This document shows, in pieces, positions 1 through 11,140 of a stretch of DNA of 64,000 nucleotides. The stretch covers positions 3,014,187 through 3,078,186 of the forward strand of contig JADCRB010000026.1 in NCBI GenBank assembly GCA_021464245.1, read 5' to 3'. Source of the DNA: Carallia brachiata. Lineage: Eukaryota; Streptophyta; Magnoliopsida; Malpighiales; Rhizophoraceae. A model generated the notes under the pieces. It did not search any database. It was not told the DNA's origin and saw only the letters and a program-made list of their open reading frames with translations. The position numbers were made by a program, and so were the translations under genes. The first letter of the stretch is position 1; each line of letters opens with the position of its first letter.

Positions 1-23
1 GGACGGCCGACAAGATAAGGTGC

Positions 24-89
24 AACGACTTCTGCAGCACACGGTAACGACTTCTGCAGCACACGGCAACGACTTTCGTGACACGCGTC
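24..89 (+). repeat. 22-bp minisatellite, 3 units (copy A)
   Basis: Three tandem 22-bp units begin AACGACTT at 24, 46 and 68; the last is more diverged. The inverted copy B carries four units plus a partial unit at 63135-63233. Confidence 0.85.
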
Positions 90-942
90 AGCCGCTGTCT
101 CTTTTGTCTCTTATGCAGGAAAGGGACGTGGATGGCCCTACTCGAATCTGCGTACCTTCTTTTTGACTTTTCAAAAAAAAAAAAAAAAAAAAAAAAAACC
201 CTTTATCGCATGTATATATATATCTTGCATTCCCGAGTTATAATACTCACCCCTCAGCTCTTCTTTCTCAAAAGAAAATGGTTAGTCTCTGCACTTGTCT
301 CAGGAAGTTCTTCGATCAAGAAGTTGGAGGCGCACGAGCTAAGAAAAGAAGGAGTAGTCTTCTTCGAGGGATCCCTAAAAGCCCTCGAAACTCAGTCTCC
401 AGCGCCATCAGTGTCATGGAGTTCCAACTACTCTCCTTAGTTCACATCTACCACAGAGGGATGAGAAGCTGCTATTATCCTAATCTTTCTTTGGATGCAG
501 CGACGTACAGGGAAGTTCCAACTACTCTCCTTACGTCGAAGCAGACTTGGAAATCATCACTACAGTCAGTCTCTCTGTGAGCCGGTCTTGAAGTTCCAAG
601 GTCCTGAGCCTTTCTCTTGGGGAGGTTGAAGTTCTTTGCCTACTGGATCATCCTCACCAGAGCTCTGGAACTTTAAGAGATATAAAAAAATCCTTTGCGG
701 GCTATGGAAGCTCGAATGCACCTGGAGCCAAGACTTCAATTTCTATATTGGCTGGGCTGCTAACTTCTTCAAGATCATATCGGTTTCCTATTGCGATCCA
801 ACAACAGCGGAGATGGTCAAAGATAGAAGACTCCAAGATTCAATATTCATCAGGACTTTCCAAATTTCAAACTAGACTTCAAGACTCGATTCGAATTATC
901 TCTGTAAAAAATTTTCTTACCGACCCTTGAAGTGGGGGCATT

Positions 943-1618
943 TGTAAACTAATAATAAAATAAAAATAAAAAAAATAAATAAATAAATAAATAAATGGTT
1001 GGCAGCCGCCAACCTTGAAGGTTGGCAGCTGCCAACCTAATTAATGCCACCAACCATTTGGTTGGTGGCAGGCAGGCAGCTGGGGGAGGCCTATAAATGG
1101 CCTCCCCCCCCCCCCCCAAATTAGATGGTGCCAGCAGCAGAGAAGAAAAAGCAAAAAAAGAAAGGCCAGCAGCGAAGCACGCAAGAAAAAAAAAAGAAAA
1201 AAGAAAAAAAAAAAGAGAGATAGTAAAAAAAAAATCGAAATATTACAAATCCGGCTGGGATTAAGCCTCATACGGCCCTCAGCAAAATTCAGGCAGCTCA
1301 TCCGAGAACAAGTCCATTCGACCCTCGGTGAAATTAAGTCAGATCAGCTCAGATCGAGTCTCTACGGTTCCTAAATGTAGTCAAAACATCCAAATCAGAC
1401 ACAGTTTCAGTCTATCCAGTTCAAGAAAAAGCGATGTAAATTATTTCTGTCAAGATCAAGCTCGTGCAGCCCTTGACGGAGTCAAAAAAGGAACACTAAT
1501 CGGAGGATCTACGGAGATCGACCCCACGTAAATTTTCTTTTACTTTACAATTTTTATTTGTAATTTATTTTTGTATTTTCGAGTTTAATTGTTTTAGATT
1601 CGAAATTTACGCTTTACA
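943..1618 (+). repeat. 3' LTR of copy A (676 bp)
   Basis: The LTR starts TGTAAA and ends TTTACA, a perfect 6-bp terminal inverted repeat with canonical TG...CA ends. Similarity to the inverted copy stops exactly at this terminal CA, which fixes the boundary. Inside are an AAAT microsatellite (about 975-996), a palindrome cluster (997-1108) with a TATA box, a C14 run (1104-1117), and an A/G-rich stretch. The five bases after it (1619-1623, gaaga) should be the target-site duplication. Confidence 0.85.
997..1108 (+). promoter_or_regulatory. LTR promoter with palindrome cluster around TATA box
   Basis: Four palindromes lie in 112 bp. They are 997-1014 (18 bp, imperfect at the centre), 1019-1038 (20 bp, perfect), 1045-1070 (12-bp arms, 2-nt loop) and 1082-1108 (10-bp arms GGGGGAGGCC/GGCCTCCCCC). 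The loop of the last is TATAAAT, a TATA box. The same arrangement is kept in copy B (62156-62262). This is the expected place for the U3 promoter of the LTR. Promoter function is inferred from position and the TATA motif. Confidence 0.6.
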
Positions 1619-4600
1619 GAAGAGTAGTTGAATACAAAGATTACCTCACATAAATTTCATCTACTCTACATCGATACGGGCGAACAGCGGAGAAAAACTA
1701 CGGAAAATATGTGGCCTTGTGTTGTCAAGTGTTGTGGATAATTCAATATCGCAAGTTGGAGAGGACTATGTTCCTGAAGATGTAGAAAAGCCTTATGTAG
1801 GCCCTTGTGCTCATGTAATTAAACAGTAGATGTCTTTGTCTAGAAGCCCACAAACTTACAACAACGCCCATTAAGCTATAATTGTCTGGCATGGTAGAAG
1901 GTGAGAAATGTGTGGTTTGGTAGACCAAAAAACAAAAAGAAGAAAAAAAAAAAAAAAGAAATGTTTGGTTTGGTCAGTGGCCACCCATAGGCATAGCTAA
2001 TAACTCCACATCATGTGATGGGTCCAAGAGTTGTACCCGAACAGATTTCATTCAAAGGCTTCTGTTCCCTCTTTATCTAAGAAAAAATTGCCCTAAATAT
2101 TTAGCTTAGTTTTTTTTATATTTTAAGTGAGAGTTTAGGGTTTAGGGAGAAGGAAAGGGAGAAGTACTTAACATATAAGTGGAATTATGCATACATTTAA
2201 TGTCGTAAGGAGCTCACGAGTCTATTACTCATTTGAGTCCTACTTAAATTTTTTCTCGAGTTATCGAGTTTGCTCTCTTAGTAACTTTTGGAGTTCAAAT
2301 TTTAGGTTAATGTTTATAATTTAATTCTCCTAAAATTTATTACTCTCGTTATGGATGGTCTACCTCTCACCGAATTGGAGACGTTGATTAGTCGAAGTGC
2401 ACGCAAAATTAAATCGAAGTGCACGTAAAATTAATGGACACCACCTGAGACCTCAAAATAAGGGAAAAAAAAAAAGTCCTTTTCGACACCGGATCAAGAA
2501 CTGCAGATTCAATAAGCAATTTAGTCTTTCATACAAAGAAAAAAAAAAGAAAAAAGTAAAGCAACCTGGTTCTTCTCGGTATTTAGCTTCTTGTTGGTGG
2601 GACATGGATGGTTATTACATGGGACGATTCTTTGATGAGGAATTGCCCAAGGGGGGTTGATTCCAGGCCAACAGCAAGTCAAAACCTAGCTTGGGCCGTC
2701 CTATGATGTCTGTTTGGGCTACTCCCTTATCCTGATATACCCACCAATGTATGCATGCGAGTAATAATGATATCAGCCCTCATTAGATTTGGTGACTTGA
2801 CTTGGGATTTGCATCTCTTTTTGCTTACAGTTGCATTATTATCTCTCAACTCTCAGGTTTCGCATTATGGGCAAATCGGAAAATTTGTGAAGCTTCTTCA
2901 AGCCACATTCTATTTGTTAAAATTTAGATTTTTATTTTAAAAATTTTAGATTTGAATCCTATTTATAAATAAGAGAGAGCTAATTCATGGTCTAGTAGAC
3001 TACCCAACAGACAAAAAAAAAAAAAATCGTGGAGTATTTTAAAGGCGATGCTACCTTTATATACACTAAAAACGATTTTATTGTTAACATAAAACAGTTG
3101 GAAACTATAGTTATATTTATTGAAATAGAACAGTAGTTTAAATTTTTTTAATTCCTAAAAATAGAGTACGTTATTTGTCAAATATAATTACAATGTATCT
3201 TAGAAGATAAGAATTTTGCCAAAGAATCTAAACAATCTTTATGTTCAACTTCATCTCCTTCTTACATTTTCACTAATTATCCTTGTATATATGAGATTCA
3301 CTAGGATCATAATATGTTGACAATAAACATAAAATATAAAATATTATGCTAATGAGTTAAATATATTAAACATGTTTAATTGACTGTTAATTCTCCAACT
3401 AATTAATTCATATTCATAAATTAATAGTGATATCTATCAACGTATCATGACCATCCATATGTTATGAATATAAAAGTTGTTTGATTAACCTTTTAGTGCA
3501 CGGTCTTTCAACGTACCATATTCTTTTTTTTTCCCCATCATACAAGTCTTCTAATTAGATATAAAATATGAAATTAATTTTTACCATGCTTTGTCTAATT
3601 ATGAGATCATATTTTTTTACAGATTAACAATATGTATGAAGTCTCAAATATGTACACAGGGTAATAATTCACCTTCTATCTTTGTCCATTACGGCGAACA
3701 CCAGCAAGAGCAAATACCTTTTTATCTTCTAATCTTCGAATCAATATTGAACTTTGTTGCACTTCTCCTTTCACCTCGAAATTATACAACCACTAGATCA
3801 CCAACCACATTTCTCTTTGATATGATTCTGAAATTTCCATTAGAATCTTAGTTAAGTTGTGAATACTATTACTTGTTCATTCTTCATCTTAAAGTTTCCC
3901 ACTTAATTGTTAACGTGTGTCTTAACAAGCAACTGTTGTTTCACTAAACTGTAGGTTGAAAACTTGGCTTTAATAATTAAAAAATGCTTGCCGACAGACA
4001 ATGTATTACTGATCCTTTGGATCATGGGGTCCTTCAGGAGAAGTCTTGTGTCTTGAAACAAGGCTACAAAATCACATGTTGGGTTTATCTCGTGCTCTGA
4101 TTTCTCATTCTTTATATATGTTTATATGCCTGGCCGGGACTACGCATGTGGCCGAAGCAGCTTGGACCTTCTACTCACCGTTTTTGACTTTGTCGTGCAA
4201 TTTGGCACGTATCAAAGGGAACCCGAGACTCAGGTCATATATGCTTTTTTTTTTTTTTTTTCATTTCAGAATGACACTTAGACATGTTCAGTGAGGTATG
4301 TAAAAAACACAAAGTTATCAATTTTATAATATTTAATAATTTATTTATTTTTTTAATTTAATAATTTTTTTTAATTTAATCATTTAAATTATTATATATT
4401 TATGACGTACTCACGAGCTTAGAAAGTATCTTCTTTTCACATATGCTCAATTATTGTAGTAAGCTGTGATGATATACAATTAGGCCGGCTTCCCTATTTG
4501 GAGACGCCCGTGGTCTAGTCTATTCAAATACCTACCTACTGACAAGACGGTTTATATAGTTGCAAATGTGTCCTCTACAGCGCAACCATGTCCCCTCCAT

Positions 4601-7171
4601 CTCAATCATGAATGGGATTATGTTAATGTCCTCCCCCCCCTCCCCGCCAAAAAAAAAAAAAAATCTCTTGTGGTTGTCTAAAGGACTAGTGACTTGTAAA
4701 GTTACCGTATCGATTCTTAATAATATTTTTTTCTCTTATTTTAAAATAAAATTTAAGAGATTTTATCTTTTAAAATATCGTGCATTTTACTGTATCTTTG
4801 AATACACTTCTCTTTTTAAACTAATACTTAAGAGACTAATTGGTAACTATTAAGAATATTTAAAAAACAATGAACGGGATTACGTTACTGGTGTGATATA
4901 CATGGTTGGGTATTGCCACACCTTTTTTTTTTCCGAAAAACATAAATTTGTACTGCAAATATTTGTTTTCCTTTTTTTTTTTAATTTAGATGTTCATATA
5001 AAATGGAGCTTTTTTTTGTCTATTAAAAATTTATTGGTTTATAAATTATACAATTAGTGTCATTTTTTTCATTTTTATAAATTATATATCTTTTTCCAAA
5101 ATTAAAATTAGAGACATGGAATATAGAAATTTAAATTCTCAACAATTGAGGTGTCATGTGGAGCATTTTCATTTCAAATTTTCTGCCATATTAATATATA
5201 AATAAAATATTTGAAAAAATGAACTTTTTATTTCATTTAAACTTAATTAAAATCACAAAAGAATATCAAGTGGCAATGAGTTTGATTATAAATCAATTTG
5301 GAGACTGCTTAATTTAAACTTCAGATTTGGTTCTATTAATTGAACGGATTTCAAGGCACGAGGGATTGGAAAAAAAATGCTTAGTCACTATAATCCAAGA
5401 AATGGACGATCGAAAAAAACCCACTTGGTTGGTTTTGGCATGCATTTCAATTTGCAAGTTTGCAATTAGCTAGCCTACTCATAAGCTACCTTATAATTGG
5501 TTAATTTCTTTATCCCCCATTGAATGGGCATGTAGCTTCACACGTGCTGGTGCATGCTCAAAACACCTTGACTGTAATATTATATGCACTTTTTTGGCGT
5601 TTCTCGTTAAACCCACTAGCTATCGAAACTTGTGTGGTTGAAAAACAAGATTAAATATTAATTGCAAACCTACATCCATGGTATCATGCCTATTTGTAGT
5701 ATAAAACACGACAGGCCGACAATTTAGCCAACAGAAGGCACATGTCCTTGCATGCGCATGCACCTAAACCAACATTTACGGCATAATAAATCGAAGTGTT
5801 TTTTTTTTTTTCCTCTCTCTTTTCTTGTCTTCTTCCCATCTACAGAGAGAGGTGGCTTGAAATTTTTAAAAAAGGTTTTAAGGAACTTTATTTTTGTTAT
5901 CAATTTTTTTTTGATCAATTTTTTTTTTTTATCATTTTGACACCACGCTTTGCTCTTTTCCTGCACGTGTACAAATCTCTCTTCACCGCATTATTTTTAG
6001 TTAAGAATTTAGACTCTATTTTTCAATAACTCGATTCGTCTGTCTGTCGGGTTTTTTAGAGTTAAAAATGATATTTAGATAAATTCAAAACAAAAATCAT
6101 CAAAAACCCTTCTTTCTTTGCTTTTTCTCACCAAATTGGTGAGATTGTAAACGGTAGGTCAGAGGAAAACATTTGTTGAGTTTTTCAAAAATTTTCTTTG
6201 TCGTGGTTTATCTAAACATAGAAAATTTCTTTTCCGTACCATTTTCATTTCTCATGCCTTTTACTCTCATTAGTTTCTCACAAAACAAACAAGCTTTAAT
6301 AGACAATAAAAATAAATAATCGTGCCATCCTTTTAGGCTTCAATTTTGAAAAATAATTGCAAAGAAAATGTATATCAAGGGTACAGTCCTAAATATTGCA
6401 TTTGGCGATGGTTTCAACGTAGCGATTTCGAAAATGACAGTATTTTCTTTTTCTATTTTTTTTTATCAGCATACTCGTGCAAGGTAAAAGAGGCAATGGT
6501 TTAATCAAGCGCAAATATAAGTTCATTGAATAAAATTCGGTGCACCAATCCATTAATAATTCCATATGTATTCAGCTGATAATAATTGTCCATTGACGTT
6601 CAAGGGTGGCTGTGCTTGTGAAGATACTGTATTAAATTCAATGATGACGATGGCGATAGTTTAAGGGAAAAAAAAAGACACTAACATATAGTTGTACAAT
6701 AAAAAGATATAAATAAATATAAATTTTATCCGACGATATTTAATATTTTTTTATAAATTTAATTATTTAATAATATATATTATTTTGATTATTTATACTT
6801 AACCTAAATCAACTAAGTTTTTTTTTTTGACAAAGAAAAAGGAAAGAAAGGGAGGAGATGAAAGTAATTGGATTGAATTTGAGGGGCCAAGAGTTAAGTT
6901 TCCGGGAAAGTCCCTACTTTCCAGGAAAGTCCCCTCTCCCATCATTGATTGGTCCACACCATAATTTCAGGGCTTTTAATAGATGGCGTGGCTCCAACGC
7001 ATGGAAGCTGTTACTCTCATTCTCGTAGTCCCCCCACCCCTCCTTCCCCGCCACCGCGGCTAGCAAATCCGGACCATCAATACAAAAGCGATCACTAATT
7101 TTGACCAAAGGATATGCATTTTTTTTTAGTACATGAAGGGTATACATTTTTGTTTGTAAAAGAGTCGTGTT

Positions 7172-7222
<51 letters not shown>

Positions 7223-9823
7223 GTCCTCGCCACCGCGGCCAGCAAATCTGGACCATCAATAAAAAAGCGATCACTAATTTTGACCAAAGGATATACCTTT
7301 TTTTTTTTTGGGTACATGAAGGGTATAAATTTTTATTTGTAAAAGAGTCGTGTTAACATATATATATATATATATTATATATATATATATATATATAGAA
7401 ACATTAGAGAAAATTTGGAATGGGACCCTTATGTTTTGGGAGAGAACACCCAATCTTAACCCAATGTTAATAGTTATGGTTACGAGAGAATTAGGCCAGC
7501 ACCAAACTTAATCTTATCAAATTTTTTTTTTTTTTTGAGAAAAATCTTATCAAATATTTTGATAACACTTAAATCTGAGATCTTGTAATTGACATGTTTA
7601 ATACTTATAATTAAATCATTAAAGTCGATGACTCGGTGACAACCTGGTAAATTTCCTCCTTCCACGACCTTGGTTCAAGTCTCCTAGATTATGCCGGCTC
7701 CAATTTCTTAAGATTAATGTTAAAAATACTCTGTTAAGTTCTAAACACATTAATATTATAATTAGTTATAAAAAGACTTATTTTAAATTTATCAATACTT
7801 TAATGGTGAGTTATTTATCTTTATGAAAGTAGTTGAGTGAGATATTTAAATAAAAATTATTTTAACTTTAATTCATAAATATAATAATCGATAAATTTAT
7901 AATATATTTATTTAATTTTTTTATGATGAATAAAAATCTATAATTAGACCACAAAAATAGAAGTGGTCGAATATATATCTTTATTTACGGGCATTTAGGA
8001 TTTTTTTTTTTTTATAGGATAGTATTTTTGGGGGGACCCATCTAATGGAAAGGGCCGTGCTATCTGACATTCATGGCACCAAGATCCCATGATGAAATTG
8101 AAGAAGATTGGTGAGGAGAGGCCACAGGGACATCACGTGCTATGTGGCCCACTCGTACTCTTTATTAGCAGAGACCGCCTCACGAGACCTTTGACACTTT
8201 GTAATAATTATTATTTTCATCCGCATTTATTTATTTATTTTTGTCGCAATTTTTCCTTTCCTTCGTCTACACGCCTCTGCCCCACCATCCATTTCTTGTC
8301 TTGTCTTGACTTTAATCTTCGTTTCTCTCTCTGTCTTAGATTTCTCTCCGCTCCTAATAAAAAAGAAAAGGAAAAACCACCGAATTTGGTCTATTTTAAA
8401 GATGATGCGTTTGTTGTTAGGTTAAAAATTATAAATTTAAATTTTTGTTAGCATATTCATTACAAATAAATAGATATTTTCAGAATTATTTTTTTAAAAA
8501 GACACAATTTCTTTTCATAAAATTATAAAATATCACATACTTTCACGTTAAAAAAAAAAAAAAAGTTAAACATCCAAATATATTTTATAGGCAATTACAC
8601 GTGAGCCAACCGCCAACCATACCCCAAAAACTTCTCACGTTGAATTGATCATCAATTTCACTCACTTTATCACCACCTTTCAACTGATTTTATCATTATC
8701 CTGATTTCATTGTTGGGGGACACAACAAAGAGCCCGGCAAACCACCAAAGGACAAAGTTTGAACTGAAAGGCATGACTCTGGTATGAGTCACTAGGAGAG
8801 ACATACAGTACAAAATTGGAAAGTACTTTTCACAATTTTCTTTTTTTTGGGTTAATGTACAGTCAAAAAGTGAGGAAAAATCAAAAACTCGTTTAAGTGT
8901 GATCTTACCCGATGTGCCATTGAAATTTCAATTCGGACTTTAGGATACACAATCATATCGATCCAATGGCCACGCTGTTCGTGGGTATATTTGCTCCACA
9001 AAGAGAAAGCTACAAAATTTATAATTGGAATGGCGAAATCTGACTGACTTGGAAATCGAAATTAATGACTTCTAAGAATGGCCTTATATATGAATTAATG
9101 GAGTTATAGTTGCAATTTATTTTCGACGGGAAATAAATATTTGACATTTGTTAATGTGGGGAAAGAGATTTTACATTAATAGAAACCTTACTAGATGTAA
9201 GCAAGGGTCAATTATCACAACATAGTAAGCAGACATGTTATTTTCTCAGGCCAACTCAACCTAATAAAAGTGGCAATTTTTACAATTAGTTAACTTTTCC
9301 TTTACATTTACCCATTCATAATAGACAATGAATTCCTTTTTAATTTGACTGAAAAATATTCTTCTTCTAAGTCCATGCTATAGCTCTTCGTGGTCTGTTT
9401 ATTCTAACATTGATTAATTCCTAAGATTTTTTTTTTTGTCTCCGCAAAAAAAGAAAATATTATACGAGTTTTTTTTTTGAAATATTGTGAACTATAAATA
9501 CGAGAGAAAGGAAAAAGAGTTTACAAAGGGAAAACTTAATTTTAAACATAAAAATCAACAAATAAATAATAGCCATTCCTTCATGGATATATCTGCTTAA
9601 CAATGTACAGACACAAGAGAAAACGCAAAAAATTCGAAAGAAAAAAAAAAAAAGGGAATATCCATCAGTAAGTACTATTTTCTACAAAATAATTAACTAG
9701 AGTAATTTTTTTTTTTCACAAGTCCTTCACCAAAAAATAAAGGGACTTTGGGAGATCTATACTCTATGTTTTCTTCTTTCCTTTAATCTTTTGTCCTATA
9801 TGTCCTGGTGGCACTGGGGCAGT
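1619..9823. other. intergenic, AT-rich, no gene recognised
   Basis: No reading frame here resembles a known protein, and the longest open stretches are low-complexity. The region contains many A/T homopolymers, an AT-rich repeat of the dispersed family near 4325-4400 and 6720-6810, and the 179-bp duplication listed separately. Near 3690-3960 there is a slightly less AT-rich stretch that I could not identify. Confidence 0.6.
7042..7398 (+). repeat. 179-bp tandem duplication with (AT)n tracts
   Basis: Two tandem copies are offset by 179 bp: the motif GCCACCGCGG occurs at 7050 and again at 7229. Both copies continue through the same sequence (TTTGACCAAAGGATAT, then AGAGTCGTGTTAACAT) and end in an (AT)n microsatellite (7175-7220 and about 7358-7397). 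The copies differ by point changes and homopolymer lengths, so the duplication is not brand new. Confidence 0.9.
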
Positions 9824-10788
9824 TTAACATGCTGCAGAAGGATTGGTGAATGGATTGAAGAAGAGAGGCTTTGGAGCCATTGAAAATGGGGCCTTATTAG
9901 AAGCAGGATTATCACTAACACCACCAACACCACCACCTCCACCACCACCACCAATTCTTTCACAAGATGGGCATATGGTCAGAGTGGCAGCTGGCATGTG
10001 CATGTAAAAGGGTTGTGCTAATTTCAGGGCCTTCAGCTCTTGTAGCTCCTTCTGCAGCCTCCTATTTTCATCTGTCAGTGTTTCACAGCACTTCTTCAAG
10101 AACTCACAATCCACTTCAGTTTGCTTCAGCTTTGTCCTGAAAAATCAATTATTATAATTTCCCATCAATTCCCACTCCCACATCAACCAAATCAACCCAA
10201 AAAAAAAAAAAAGACACCATCTTTGATTAGAATACTTGTCAAGAACAGTAATCTTTTATATGGGATTTTTTAATTTTTTTATGTTTTATGGTTTTGCACA
10301 CAATTAGTTACCTGGCTCTCCTGTTTTGGAACCATACTTCCACCTGTCTCGCCCGCAGATTCAGTTGCCTTGCCAAAGCTTGCTTTTGCTTCTGTCAATT
10401 AAAGAAAAATGAAAATTCAATACCCAATAAACATAAATAAATCAATTAATTGTTGAAGAGAGAGAGAGAGAAAGAGAGAGAGATAAATTACAGGATTGAG
10501 AGTGCTGTGCTGCTTGAAGCTTTCCTCTAAAAGAGCAGACTGATCTTTGGTGAGCCTAAGTTTCTTTCTGACATTAGTGCCATCTTCATCTTCATCACTG
10601 ACCCTTGAAGAAACTCTGGTCTCAGCTTCCATATCTTCGCTGCTAAGGTCCCTTTCTCTCTTAACTCTACCACTGGAGAAAGAGGAAACAGCACTATGTG
10701 GAGAAGCTTGGCGATACAAATCAGCCCCATTTGCAGACTCCTCGTAAACTTTCTTCGTCACATCCATCCTTTTGCCTGCTGCAAGACC

Positions 10789-10820
<32 letters not shown>

Positions 10821-11025
10821 TATTATGGGTCTCTCCAGGGAGACCCAAACTGAGTGAAGGCTCAGAACTTGCTATCTTCATCATCTGGTCAAACTTGAGA
10901 CAGGGCTTATTAATCTTAGCCCTTTGGCTATTGTTGTTGTTATTGTCAAGTTTCTTGGATGTGGTCTCTGGGAAACCTAAACCAAGAACAAGGCCAGTGT
11001 TGCAGCCATCATCAAGGCAACCCAT
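9824..11025 (-). CDS. HAT22-like: HD-Zip class II transcription factor, HAT22/HAT9-like
   Basis: A nuclear homeodomain-leucine zipper repressor, predicted 308 aa. Exons on the minus strand are 11025-10492, 10391-10312 and 10136-9824, all with GT/AG introns and an intact frame. The N-terminus [17 protein letters not shown] matches the family start. An EAR-type LSLGL repression motif lies near residues 58-62. The homeodomain spans about 152-211, with helix 3 WFQNRRAR at 198-205. Leucines 218, 225, 232 and 239 form the zipper, followed by the class II CPSCE motif (260-264) and the family C-terminus [10 protein letters not shown]. Introns interrupt the homeodomain at the positions usual for class II. 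An unusual run of ten histidines lies at 70-79 and nine glycines in a near-run after residue 266. Family members bind CAAT(C/G)ATTG-type sites and act in auxin, shade or ABA responses. Which of these applies here cannot be told. Confidence 0.95.
10457..10484 (-). repeat. CT/GA microsatellite in HD-Zip intron 1
   Basis: A CT-rich tract on the transcribed strand lies just inside intron 1 of the HD-Zip gene, shortly after its 5' splice site at 10491. Confidence 0.8.
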
Positions 11026-11105
11026 TTGGAAGGAGTTTTGAAATGAAGAAGAGATTAAAGGCGAAAGCGAATAAATAAACTGGAGAGAATGGATAGGCTT
11101 TGTGA

Positions 11106-11140
11106 GCGAGAGAGAGAGAGAGAGAGAGAGAGAATATAGT
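11106..11140 (-). promoter_or_regulatory. CT-repeat and TATA-like motif in HD-Zip 5' region
   Basis: About 80 bp upstream of the start codon (minus strand) a (CT)12 tract follows a TATATT motif near 11134-11140. CT-rich tracts just downstream of the TATA box are common in plant core promoters and 5' UTRs. No transcription start is visible, so the role is inferred. Confidence 0.4.

Larger units (their letters stand above)
1..1618 (+). mobile_element. 3' end of LTR retroelement, copy A
   Basis: This is the right-hand part of an LTR retroelement whose 5' part lies left of the window. Positions 1-942 are internal sequence and 943-1618 is the 3' LTR. Immediately before the LTR is a purine-rich polypurine-tract-like stretch (GAAGTGGGGG near 929-938), of the kind common in plant Ty3/gypsy elements. 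The same sequence recurs inverted at 61636-63255, and the two copies differ by only a few bases in the 300 bp I compared (278-580), so both insertions look young. No gag or pol domain is visible in the part present, so assignment to Ty3/gypsy or to a non-autonomous derivative is inference. The target-site duplication cannot be checked because the 5' LTR is outside the window. Confidence 0.85.

Noticed and set aside
3591..3960. Possible decayed LTR or coding fragment
   Set aside because: Composition is slightly different from flanks, but I found no terminal repeats, motifs or second copy.
10547..10747. Plus-strand open frames opposite the HD-Zip exon
   Set aside because: They are antisense shadows of a well-supported exon and have no family resemblance.
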